Assembly: GCA_023475715.1 (NCBI GenBank)
Contig: JAMCVO010000413.1
Span: 1-7,180, forward strand
DNA: 7,180 nt
Source: Actinomycetota bacterium
GTDB taxonomy: Bacteria > Actinomycetota > Humimicrobiia > Humimicrobiales > Humimicrobiaceae
Direction of reading: 5' to 3'
The position numbers and the translations under genes were made by a program. Positions 1 through 7,180 of the stretch are shown one piece after another. How positions within the stretch are numbered: position 1 is the stretch's first letter; every line of letters starts with the position of its first letter. The notes beneath the pieces were generated by a model. The model had not been told where the DNA came from, searched no databases, and saw only the letters and a program-made list of their open reading frames with translations.

Positions 1-200
1 ATTTCGTGATAAAAAATAAATTGATAAGCCAGGATGGGTATTGAGAAAACCATTTGAAGGCTTAAGCGGGCATGGTTCCTCCTCAGGGAGGAGAGCGAAG
101 CCTGAAACTGAGCTGGCTTTTACTCGCTGGGGAAAAGCCTGCGTGTTTTTGAAATACCCATCATGGCTCTTAAAATTTTCCTTTATTGCTATCACGAAAT
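1..200 (+). ncRNA. Putative structured non-coding RNA, rod-like with paired ends (6S-like candidate)
   Basis: Bases 1-10 are the exact reverse complement of 191-200. Further inward, 15-20 can pair with 182-187, 27-42 with 153-168 (16 pairs with a single G-A mismatch), 46-50 with 145-149, and 66-71 with 137-142. The apex can form two local hairpins: 77-82/87-92 with a TCAG loop, and 94-102 with 115-128. The block is visibly richer in G+C than the DNA around it and has no convincing coding sequence. A long rod closed at its ends, with an asymmetric central bubble (43-65 opposite 143-152), resembles the general plan of 6S RNA. Short blocks such as AAGCGGGC and AGCCTGCG also occur in E. coli 6S as I remember it. 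The branched apex is not typical of 6S, so the family stays open. The 5' end may lie before the window and the strand is assumed. Confidence in a structured RNA is fair; confidence in 6S is low. Confidence 0.5.
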
Positions 201-230
201 TTAAGATGCTAACGAAAGAAATTTAACATA

Positions 231-259
231 TAGACAAAATATCAATATACATTTAGAAT
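231..259 (+). promoter_or_regulatory. Sigma-70-type promoter for the eno cluster
   Basis: TAGACA at 231-236 (five of six match TTGACA) and TAGAAT at 254-259 (five of six match TATAAT) are separated by exactly 17 bp. Transcription would start near 266, giving a leader of about 50 nt before the enolase GTG. The element lies just downstream of the putative structured RNA, so the RNA and the enolase cluster may be separate transcripts. Short promoter-like hexamers are common in such A+T-rich DNA. Confidence 0.5.
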
Positions 260-295
260 TTACAGAGATAATTCCAATTATTTTTTATTCAATAA

Positions 296-1612
<1,317 letters not shown>

Positions 1613-1644
1613 AAAAAGTTATTTATTAAGAGATCGAATTTTTA

Positions 1645-2433
1645 ATGTCTAAAAAAATAGTGCTTCTTACAAATGATGACGGCATTGAATCAAGAGGGAT
1701 AACGATGCTTTACAATGCTTTAATCAGAAATGGCAACTGGGACATTTGGATAGTTGCTCCCGACAAGGAGAAGAGTGCCATAGGACACGCAATAACTGTT
1801 TTTTATCCCATTTCAGTAAAAAAAGAATTCATCAACGGAATATTTTGCGGTTATGCCGTAGACGGTACACCGGCAGACTGTGTAAAGCTTGCCATTGCAG
1901 CTATATTTGAAAGAAAGCCCGATCTTTTGATTTCAGGAATAAACAGGGGTGCCAATGTCGGTAGAAATATAATTTATTCAGGAACAGTTTCAGCAGCGAC
2001 TGAAGGAACGATATACAATGTGCCATCAATTGCAGTTTCGATGAACAACCTGAAGGATACGGATTATACTTTTGCAGCAGAATTTACAAAAAATATTGCA
2101 AACCTGCTTCTCAATTCAGTAAATCTGCCGGAGAGAACGCTTTTAAATATCAATATTCCTGATGTCTCAGCGGATAAAATTAAGGGAATAAAAATTACGA
2201 ATCAGAGTGATATGACATTCAAAGATGTTTTTATAAAGAGAGAAGATCCAAGAGGGAGAGAATATTATTGGATGAACGGGGAGCTTGCGGAAGGTGAAGA
2301 AGACGAAAACAATGATTATACTGCGCTTAAAAATAACTACATATCAATTACACCAATACAGCATGATTTGACAGACTATAAAAGACTCGATTGCTTTAAG
2401 AGTTTGGTCAGCAAAAAGATAGATCTTAAATAA
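1645..2433 (+). CDS. surE: 5'/3'-nucleotidase SurE
   Basis: SurE is a metal-dependent phosphatase that removes phosphate from 5'- and 3'-nucleoside monophosphates (5'-nucleotidase, EC 3.1.3.5); some members also act on short polyphosphate. The 262-residue length is normal. The N-terminus ILLTNDDG-type motif (LLTNDDG, residues 7-13) supplies the metal-binding Asp11-Asp12. Ser44 in APDKEKSAIGHA and Asn100 in SGINRGANVG complete the metal site, and YSGTVSAATEG (111-121) is the conserved following block. The ATG at 1645 has only a weak purine-rich element (AAGAGA, 1628-1633), but it gives the canonical start right before the first strand. The gene follows eno by 32 bp and precedes the HD-domain RNase by about 30 bp, so co-transcription is likely. 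Its substrate class (mononucleotides) matches the expected product of that RNase; this functional link is inference. Confidence 0.97.
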   Translation: MSKKIVLLTNDDGIESRGITMLYNALIRNGNWDIWIVAPDKEKSAIGHAITVFYPISVKKEFINGIFCGYAVDGTPADCVKLAIAAIFERKPDLLISGINRGANVGRNIIYSGTVSAATEGTIYNVPSIAVSMNNLKDTDYTFAAEFTKNIANLLLNSVNLPERTLLNINIPDVSADKIKGIKITNQSDMTFKDVFIKREDPRGREYYWMNGELAEGEEDENNDYTALKNNYISITPIQHDLTDYKRLDCFKSLVSKKIDLK

Positions 2434-2462
2434 AATTAAATTTATTTAAGTTGAACAGATAT

Positions 2463-3497
2463 ATGGAAAAAATAAAAAAACAATTCATAAACGAACTTGA
2501 AAAAGGCAGCCAGGTTGACTCTGTGTTCCTGATCAGAAAAAAATTGATAAAGCAGAAAAAAAGCGGCCAGGACTACTGTCTGATTTGTCTTCAGGATAAG
2601 GGCGGATCCATAGATGGAGTCATGTGGACCGAGGCTTTCGATAGGCTCAGCAGCGCCGATAAATTGTTTGACGAAGGTGATTTTGTCAATATAAAAGGTG
2701 AAATTACAGATTACAAAGGTTCAAAACAATTGCTTGTAAACTTTCTTCAGAAGATCGAAGATAAAACAGAGATCGAGTATTCGGATTTTATAAGAACTTC
2801 AAACAGAAGTGCTGCTGAAATGCTTTCAGAGGTGGAAACTTTCATAAGCAGCATTAAAAATATTTATCTGAAAAAACTGCTGGATTCATTTTTTGAGGAT
2901 AAAAAATTCATGGAGGAATTCAGCAACGCCACTGCAGCAGTGCAGTACCACCACGCATATAAGGGGGGACTTATTGAGCATTCCCTTAATGTTGCAAAAA
3001 TTTGTGACAGGCTTTCGGGAATTTATGAAAATTTAAACAGGGACTTGCTTATTACGGGAGCTATTTTACACGATATCGGTAAGATAAAGGAATATAGGGT
3101 TGATACTGTAATAAAAATAACGGATGAAGGCAGGCTTTTGGGTCATATAACGATTGGCTATGGAATGATATTAGAAAAAATTAAAGAGATTAAAGCATTC
3201 CCTGAAGATTTAAAAGAAAGATTGCTGCACATAATATTGAGCCATCATGGGCAAAAGGAGTTCGGCTCGCCAAAAAGACCAAAAATTCTTGAAGCTTTTA
3301 TAGTATATCATGTTGATCATATGGATGCGGATGTCGGAGGGTTCAATATTATTCTTGAAGAAAGCGGGGGAAAATCAGACTGGTCCGAGTATGCAAGAAA
3401 TTTCGAAAGGTCCATAATGCTTAAAGAACTAAAATCCCAGCAATTTTATTCAGATAATTCTGAGGAAGATACAAGGAGCCAGGATGGACTTTTTTAA
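2463..3497 (+). CDS. OB-fold/HD-domain 3'-5' exoribonuclease, YhaM-like
   Basis: The domain order fits the YhaM family, 3'-5' exoribonucleases that trim RNA (and can act on DNA) to release 5'-monophosphates. An N-terminal OB-fold nucleic-acid-binding domain spans roughly residues 15-100. An HD-type phosphohydrolase domain follows at about 155-290. The metal-binding set is visible: His173 (GLIEHSLNV), His203-Asp204 (LHDIGK), His228 (GHITIG), His261-His262 (SHHGQ) and the Asp285/Asp288/Asp290 cluster (VDHMDADVGG). The C-terminal 30 or so residues are polar and acidic, probably disordered. I use ATG 2463 (344 aa). An in-frame TTG at 2451 would add four residues, and neither start has a strong ribosome binding site. 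The gene is the last of the eno-surE cluster. A general HD-domain phosphohydrolase with an OB domain is the fallback name. Family assignment is firm; exact substrate is inferred. Confidence 0.9.
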   Translation: MEKIKKQFINELEKGSQVDSVFLIRKKLIKQKKSGQDYCLICLQDKGGSIDGVMWTEAFDRLSSADKLFDEGDFVNIKGEITDYKGSKQLLVNFLQKIEDKTEIEYSDFIRTSNRSAAEMLSEVETFISSIKNIYLKKLLDSFFEDKKFMEEFSNATAAVQYHHAYKGGLIEHSLNVAKICDRLSGIYENLNRDLLITGAILHDIGKIKEYRVDTVIKITDEGRLLGHITIGYGMILEKIKEIKAFPEDLKERLLHIILSHHGQKEFGSPKRPKILEAFIVYHVDHMDADVGGFNIILEESGGKSDWSEYARNFERSIMLKELKSQQFYSDNSEEDTRSQDGLF

Positions 3498-3564
3498 TTA
3501 TCAAAATACTGGTTTCAAATATATAAAACTAAATATTATATATAATAAATTTCTACAGATTCCT

Positions 3565-4965
3565 CTAAAATTTCATTTTTTGAATTTCCAATGAAGCTTT
3601 AGCACAAATTTTATTTACAGGGTCAAGCACTGTTGAAATCTCCGGAGCATAACTGAGATCCAGCATATAAATTTCATTTACTGTCATTTCCTTTGAAATT
3701 GCAGCAGCAAGTATATCTATTCTTTTTCCGACACACTCTTTTCCTATCATTTGGACTCCAAGTAACCTTTTTGAATTTTTATCTGCAATAACCGTAATTG
3801 TTATGGCTTCGGACCCTGGTATTGCTTTTATATGTGATTGGTAGGTATCCGTAATTTTGAAGGCATTGAACCTGAAATCCAATGCATTTTCCAATCCAAT
3901 TCCGGTTCTGGCAATTTCAAGTCCAAAAAATTTATCCGCCTTTGTGCCCAATGATCCTGCAAAGTTTTCATCTTCGCCGGCAGCATTGCTGCCTGCAATT
4001 CTTCCTGTTTTTATTGCGTTGTTTGCCGTAGGGATAAAATCATATTTATTTGTCACAAAATTTTTTACCAGACAGCAGTCTCCGGCAGCATAGATATTTG
4101 CGTAAGATGTCTGTTGTTTTGAGTTTACTTTGATTGCTTTTTTCTCACCAATTTCTATGAATGAATTCCCGATAAAATCTGTATTGGCTTCAACTCCTGC
4201 GGCAAGTAAAATAAGGTCAGTTTCAATTTCAATCTTCTCACTGATTCCATCTTTTGTATTTGTAGCATTGATTAAAAAAGCAAGTCCGGTATTTTTATTT
4301 TCCAATATTGAATTTATGCTTAGATCCGGAAGAATTGATATTTGAGAAGATTTAATCTTACCAATAAGGATGCCGGTGATTTCATCTTCATAGTCTTTAA
4401 ATATTTTTTTGCTTTTTTCAATAATCGTTACTTTTATGCCAATTTTATTTAATGCTTCTGCAATCAACAGTCCCACGGAACCTCCTCCAATGACTACTGC
4501 ATTTTTTGGATTTTGTGCCCTGATGAAACTTTTTAAATTGATTGCATCAGAAATATTACGAAAATTAAATATATTTTTTGCATTAATCCCGGGGGTATTT
4601 AATACGATTGGCGAAGCACCGCTACATATTATTAATTTATCATATTTTAAAGCTCCTGATACTTTTGAAGAGAAGAGAATTTCTTTTTTGAATGGGTTTA
4701 TAGACACAACCTTGTGATTTAATAAAATTTTTATATTTCTTTTTTCTTCAAAAAAGCTTGGAGGGTAAGCAAATAAATCGTCAATTTTTTCAATCGAACC
4801 TGAAATAAAATATGGCATTCCGCACGCACCATAAGAAATATAATCTCCACTTTCAAGCACCTTAATGTCAAGAGAAGGGTCAACTCTTTTTGCCTGACTT
4901 GCTGCTGCAAGGCCGGAAACATTACCTCCTATGACCACTAAATCTTTATATATGTTATTAATCAT
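3565..4965 (-). CDS. FAD-dependent pyridine nucleotide-disulfide oxidoreductase (CoA-disulfide reductase/NADH oxidase class)
   Basis: This is a 466-residue flavoprotein of the single-cysteine disulfide reductase group. The N-terminal FAD-binding Rossmann motif is VIGGNVSG (residues 11-18). The redox-active cysteine is Cys48 in SYGACGMPYF, the position of Cys43 in CoA-disulfide reductases. The NAD(P)H-binding motif VVIGGGSVG lies at 157-165, the second FAD motif YAAGDC has Asp296, and the dimerization domain ends with SYAPEISTVLDPVN (Tyr439). There is no C-terminal rhodanese domain, unlike the CoA-disulfide/persulfide reductase fusions. Relatives reduce CoA disulfide, polysulfide or O2 with NAD(P)H; sequence alone does not choose among these. 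It begins 20 bp after the DUF362-ferredoxin gene and is probably translated from the same mRNA. No clear Shine-Dalgarno precedes the ATG. The gene runs convergent to the exoribonuclease gene. Confidence 0.93.
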   Translation of the reverse strand: MINNIYKDLVVIGGNVSGLAAASQAKRVDPSLDIKVLESGDYISYGACGMPYFISGSIEKIDDLFAYPPSFFEEKRNIKILLNHKVVSINPFKKEILFSSKVSGALKYDKLIICSGASPIVLNTPGINAKNIFNFRNISDAINLKSFIRAQNPKNAVVIGGGSVGLLIAEALNKIGIKVTIIEKSKKIFKDYEDEITGILIGKIKSSQISILPDLSINSILENKNTGLAFLINATNTKDGISEKIEIETDLILLAAGVEANTDFIGNSFIEIGEKKAIKVNSKQQTSYANIYAAGDCCLVKNFVTNKYDFIPTANNAIKTGRIAGSNAAGEDENFAGSLGTKADKFFGLEIARTGIGLENALDFRFNAFKITDTYQSHIKAIPGSEAITITVIADKNSKRLLGVQMIGKECVGKRIDILAAAISKEMTVNEIYMLDLSYAPEISTVLDPVNKICAKASLEIQKMKF

Positions 4966-4985
4966 ATTTCAATTATATTTACAGA

Positions 4986-6203
4986 TTAAATATTTTTCTT
5001 TCTTCCAAATATTAAATTTCCGAGAAAAGAATATTTAAGGTCCATTGCAGCATTCGGGCACATTTCACTGCAGCAGAAACACCTCACACATTTCTTGTAA
5101 TCAAGTTTTAATTTTTTACCTTCAATTATTATAGCAGTTTCAGGACAAATATCTCTGCAAGTTCCGCAAAGGTCACATTTAATTTTATTCTGATAAGGGG
5201 AAAGCGATAATGTATTTCTGATAAAAGGAAAAATATAAGTATTTATAAATCTGTTCTTTGTGATTCTGACTATATTTGAATTTTTTGGCAATATAAAGTT
5301 TTTTATGATAACTTCTTCTATTTTTTCACCCAATATTTCGATATTTTTTAATTCAAAACCTGGCAAGTTCCTTTCCCTGGCACAGGATATCAAAGGTATC
5401 TGTTTTTCCTTAAATCCCATTATTATGCTAACCACATTATCAAGAGCTACACCATTTGTACCTGCAAGTATCAAACCGATCTGCCTTGCTTTTCCACTTG
5501 TGCCTGGTCCCTCACTCTCCATACCTAAAATACCATCCATTATGTTTAATACCGGTTTTTTGAAAAGATAAATATCCAGAAGCATGTCATTGAATTTATG
5601 TATATCCATGAATTTAGTGTGCAGTAACGTCTTGGTTTTTCCGTGAATTATTCCATACATGTTTTTTACTGCTCCCGTCATTCTTGTTAAGCTGTGGGTC
5701 TTAAATTTTGGAAGATTTATTATTAAATCAGCTTCAAGAACAGGCTTAATGACATCCAGTTGTTTTAGTACCTTGCCATTCTTGAAAGGAACCGTGTTGT
5801 AACCAGTGTCAAGATTAAGGGTAATGCCTGGCATACCCAGAAAGCGTTTAAATCCTGTAATTCCATATAATTTGGAAAGGTCCTTCTTAGTATGAGGAGT
5901 GGCAACTCCCGGGCTATCTGCAATGGTTATCTCTATATTGCTGCCTGCAATTCTTTTTATTACATCAATAATGCTCTCTACAAATACGGGATGTGTGGTC
6001 ACTGCTGTGGCAGGTGCAGACGGTGAAAGCAAATTTGGTTTTAAAAGTATTTTTTTTGCGCCTGAAATATACTTTTCAAATCCGCCTATAAGGGAGACAC
6101 ATTTTTCGATCTTTTGTGACAATTCTTCTTTGTTATAATTGCCGCATTTCTGTATTGCTACCTTGTCTTTTATTATATTTTTATTTTCTCTATTATTTTC
6201 CAT
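4986..6203 (-). CDS. DUF362 domain protein with C-terminal 2[4Fe-4S] ferredoxin domain
   Basis: The first 300 or so residues are a DUF362 domain, a family of unknown biochemical role. Visible family blocks are ILLKPNLL (52-59), VTTHP (68-72), DSPG (96-99), LPKFKTH (164-170) and GAVKNMYG (177-184). The C-terminus has two CxxCxxCxxxCP motifs, Cys343/346/349/353 and Cys372/375/378/382, expected to bind two [4Fe-4S] clusters; an extra Cys377 sits next to Cys378. There is no signal peptide or membrane span, so it should be cytosolic. I choose ATG 6203 (405 aa), preceded by a weak AAAGAA element. An in-frame TTG at 6233 would add ten residues but overlaps the likely -10 box. It is the first gene of a two-gene unit with the flavoprotein oxidoreductase, which suggests that the ferredoxin domain exchanges electrons with that partner or a common acceptor. 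This is inference. Confidence 0.93.
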   Translation of the reverse strand: MENNRENKNIIKDKVAIQKCGNYNKEELSQKIEKCVSLIGGFEKYISGAKKILLKPNLLSPSAPATAVTTHPVFVESIIDVIKRIAGSNIEITIADSPGVATPHTKKDLSKLYGITGFKRFLGMPGITLNLDTGYNTVPFKNGKVLKQLDVIKPVLEADLIINLPKFKTHSLTRMTGAVKNMYGIIHGKTKTLLHTKFMDIHKFNDMLLDIYLFKKPVLNIMDGILGMESEGPGTSGKARQIGLILAGTNGVALDNVVSIIMGFKEKQIPLISCARERNLPGFELKNIEILGEKIEEVIIKNFILPKNSNIVRITKNRFINTYIFPFIRNTLSLSPYQNKIKCDLCGTCRDICPETAIIIEGKKLKLDYKKCVRCFCCSEMCPNAAMDLKYSFLGNLIFGRKKNI

Positions 6204-6232
6204 TCTGTTCTTTGCCAAAAATATTTTTGTCA

Positions 6233-6238
6233 ATTATA
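6233..6238 (-). promoter_or_regulatory. Possible -10 box for the DUF362 / oxidoreductase unit
   Basis: The minus strand reads TATAAT here, about 30 bases before the ATG at 6203, so transcription could start near 6226 with a short leader. No good -35 hexamer lies 16-18 bp further upstream. The DNA is very A+T-rich, so this could be a chance match. If real, it excludes the TTG start at 6233. Confidence 0.3.
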
Positions 6239-6266
6239 TAATATTTTTAAAATTTTTGATTAAATA

Positions 6267-6296
6267 TTGAAAATTTCCTTGATATTTAAGTATAAT
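6267..6296 (+). promoter_or_regulatory. Strong sigma-70-type promoter for the DUF5661 gene
   Basis: TTGAAA at 6267-6272 and a perfect TATAAT at 6291-6296 are 18 bp apart. The expected start near 6303 leaves a leader of about 47 nt before the ATG at 6350. The element lies in the divergent gap shared with the DUF362 unit. Confidence 0.65.
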
Positions 6297-6349
6297 GTAT
6301 TTACTTATATTATTAGGTTTTTATTTTTAACTAAAAGAAAGGACCCAAG

Positions 6350-6625
6350 ATGTCGGTCAAAAAGCATTTCAGTGCTGAGGAATCTAAAAGTATTGGGGAA
6401 AAGCTGGGTATTGATTGGAGCAAGTTTGACGTCGAGCAATTCAGGATGGGGATGGATGTTGAGCTTGAACATGGAAAAGTAGATCCCAATACAAATGTTT
6501 CCAATGATGACCCTTTAATAACCGGGAAGATAGCCCTCGCTCATTTAAATGAGTTTCCGGATTACTATGACCGCCTTTATGAAATGGAGGAAGAGGCTGA
6601 GGAGTTCTGGGATATAAAAGAATAA
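6350..6625 (+). CDS. DUF5661 family small protein
   Basis: This 91-residue acidic, soluble protein has no signal peptide, membrane segment or cysteine. I recognise it as DUF5661 by the block FRMGMDVELEHG (residues 31-42), then NVSNDDPLITGKIALAHL and NEFPDYYDRLYEMEEEAEEF near the C-terminus. The family is widespread in bacteria and, as I recall, in some archaea and phages, and has no established function; I do not assign one. The start is well supported: AAAGGA (6338-6343) lies six bases before the ATG. The gene is monocistronic, with its own near-consensus promoter upstream and a strong terminator about 40 bp after the stop, which suggests robust independent expression. It is divergent from the DUF362/oxidoreductase pair. 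Family call is likely; function unknown. Confidence 0.88.
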   Translation: MSVKKHFSAEESKSIGEKLGIDWSKFDVEQFRMGMDVELEHGKVDPNTNVSNDDPLITGKIALAHLNEFPDYYDRLYEMEEEAEEFWDIKE

Positions 6626-6663
6626 AAAATTAAAATAAAAAATATTATCAACTTTAAAATTTA

Positions 6664-6714
6664 AAAAATAAGCACAATAATTAAGAAACTCATTTAATTA
6701 TTGTGCTTATTTTT
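6664..6714. terminator. Perfect 21-bp inverted repeat, bidirectional terminator
   Basis: Bases 6664-6684 are the exact reverse complement of 6694-6714, around a nine-base loop (GAAACTCAT). The outer ends of the arms are A- and T-runs, so both strands give a hairpin finishing in U-rich RNA. On the plus strand it would terminate the DUF5661 transcript. On the minus strand it follows directly on, and slightly overlaps, the stop codon (6713-6715) of the HAD remnant. Confidence 0.85.
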
Positions 6715-6852
6715 ACTGGATTAGTCTATTTAAATCTGAAATCTTATTAACGCTAATTCCTCTTTCGTTAAAAAAAGCTCTTGTAACTTTCCATACTATT
6801 TTTCGCTGTCAGCTATTGTGCCATCCATGTCAGAAATTACTGCTTTTACCAC
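6713..6852 (-). pseudogene. Frameshifted, truncated HAD-superfamily hydrolase remnant
   Basis: From a GTG at 6852 the minus strand reads VVKAVISDMDGTIADSEK. This is the HAD motif I with the nucleophile Asp8 and general acid Asp10 of DxDGT. It then hits TAG at 6796-6798. Just before that stop is a five-base A run (T run at 6799-6803 on the plus strand). Adding one base there restores a frame continuing IVWKVTRAFFNERGI to a TAA at 6713-6715. That continuation resembles the start of the cap region in beta-phosphoglucomutase-like phosphatases. The repaired product would be only about 46 residues, against 200 or more for the family, so motifs II-IV are missing as well. GAAGGA (6856-6861 on the plus strand) lies three bases before the GTG. 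It is almost certainly non-functional. An assembly error in the A run would explain the frameshift but not the missing remainder. Confidence 0.8.
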
Positions 6853-6900
6853 TTTTCCTTCAGTTCTTTCTTGGTTACTTATTTTTATTATTTTCTTTAT

Positions 6901-7080
6901 AATTTAATAAAATTATATAAGATTTTAATAGATTTAATCTAAATATTAATATATTTTTAATAAAATTTTAATAAAATAGTAGTAAATTTGAGTAGAATTA
7001 ATATATAATTTATAAATAAATTTATTAAAAAAATAATAAATTTTAATCAAAAATAAATATTATCAATTATTTAAATCATT
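6901..7080. other. Extremely A+T-rich intergenic tract
   Basis: Only 11 of these 180 bases are G or C (about 6%), far below the rest of the window. Within it TTTTAATAAAA occurs as two head-to-tail 11-bp copies (6955-6965 and 6966-6976), with a ten-base partial copy at 6903-6912. No gene is present. The tract precedes the transporter gene at 7099 and probably contains its promoter, but so many TATAAT-like strings occur that I cannot single one out. Confidence 0.8.
6955..6976. repeat. Tandem 11-bp repeat, two copies
   Basis: Two adjacent perfect copies of TTTTAATAAAA lie in the very A+T-rich tract. The low complexity of the region makes chance or slippage plausible. Any binding function is speculative. 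Confidence 0.55.
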
Positions 7081-7098
7081 TCTATCCATTTGCTGAAC

Positions 7099-7180
7099 AT
7101 GATTAAGCTGGAAAATTTTCGTTCATACACAAAATTACCAAGGGGTGTATATATACTGTTTTTGGCAGGCATTATTAATT
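7099..7180 (+). CDS. N-terminal fragment of a probable MFS transporter (runs off the window)
   Basis: From ATG 7099 the frame stays open to the window end and gives 27 codons, starting MIKLENFRSYTKLPRGVYIL and continuing FLAGIIN. A short polar N-terminus, then L-P-R and a hydrophobic stretch that begins a first membrane helix, is typical of a group of major facilitator superfamily drug/sugar efflux permeases. An in-frame stop at 7072-7074 limits upstream extension; TTG 7090 is the only other close candidate. No clear Shine-Dalgarno precedes the ATG. Only the first part of one helix is visible, so the family call is tentative and the substrate is unknown. Confidence 0.6.
   Translation, partial: MIKLENFRSYTKLPRGVYILFLAGIIN

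Noticed and set aside
41..226. 61-codon open frame inside the structured RNA region
   Set aside because: It begins inside one proposed helix and runs past the other arm. The translation has no recognisable family features, and the RNA pairing explains the base composition better.
3498..3564. Terminator between the convergent exoribonuclease and oxidoreductase genes
   Set aside because: Only an all-A/T palindrome (3534-3547) is present, with no G/C stem, so a real terminator cannot be supported here.
3857..4717. Several 70-100 codon open frames antisense to the oxidoreductase gene (and similar ones antisense to eno and the DUF362 gene)
   Set aside because: They are frame shadows of strongly supported genes, with no family-like sequence or ribosome binding sites.
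6228..6233. Perfect TTGACA on the minus strand upstream of the DUF362 gene
   Set aside because: A matching -10 would fall within a few bases of the ATG at 6203 (6205-6210 reads GAACAG), so it is unlikely to be the -35 of this gene.
6988..7009. TTGAGT and TATAAT as a promoter for the transporter gene
   Set aside because: The spacer is only 10 bp, too short for a sigma-70 promoter.

Overview
The window comes from an A+T-rich bacterium with a probably anaerobic, Fe-S and flavin based metabolism. It carries a bacterial-type enolase, a SurE nucleotidase, a YhaM-like HD/OB-fold exoribonuclease and a DUF362 ferredoxin-type protein. This mix would suit a low-GC Clostridia-like lineage or one of the A+T-rich uncultured anaerobic phyla. 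The sequence alone does not decide which, and no taxonomic marker gene is present.

Layout. Bases 1-200 are richer in G+C than their surroundings. They can fold into a long rod whose outermost ends (1-10 and 191-200) are perfectly complementary. I read this as a structured non-coding RNA of uncertain family, possibly 6S-like. A sigma-70-type promoter (231-259) then leads into a three-gene plus-strand cluster: enolase (eno, GTG start at 317), SurE 5'/3'-nucleotidase (surE) and an OB-fold + HD 3'-5' exoribonuclease of the YhaM type. The gaps are about 30 bp, so the three are probably one transcription unit. After a short convergent gap come two minus-strand genes 20 bp apart. The upstream one encodes a DUF362 protein with a C-terminal 2[4Fe-4S] ferredoxin domain. 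The downstream one encodes a FAD/NAD(P)H disulfide-type oxidoreductase of the CoA-disulfide reductase/NADH oxidase class. Divergent from them is a small DUF5661-family gene with its own near-consensus promoter (6267-6296) and a perfect 21-bp-stem terminator (6664-6714).

The right end looks eroded. On the minus strand, next to that terminator, lies the 5' remnant of a HAD-superfamily hydrolase gene. It is broken by a one-base frameshift in a homopolymer and cut down to about 46 codons. A 180-bp tract with only 11 G/C bases (6901-7080) separates it from the first 27 codons of a gene that runs off the window and looks like an MFS transporter.

How the genes may work together. Enolase is glycolytic. 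The exoribonuclease would release 5'-nucleoside monophosphates that SurE could dephosphorylate, a plausible but untested RNA-turnover/salvage link. The flavoprotein and the DUF362 ferredoxin protein look like a co-transcribed redox pair of unknown substrate. No mobile element, CRISPR array, tRNA or rRNA was seen.
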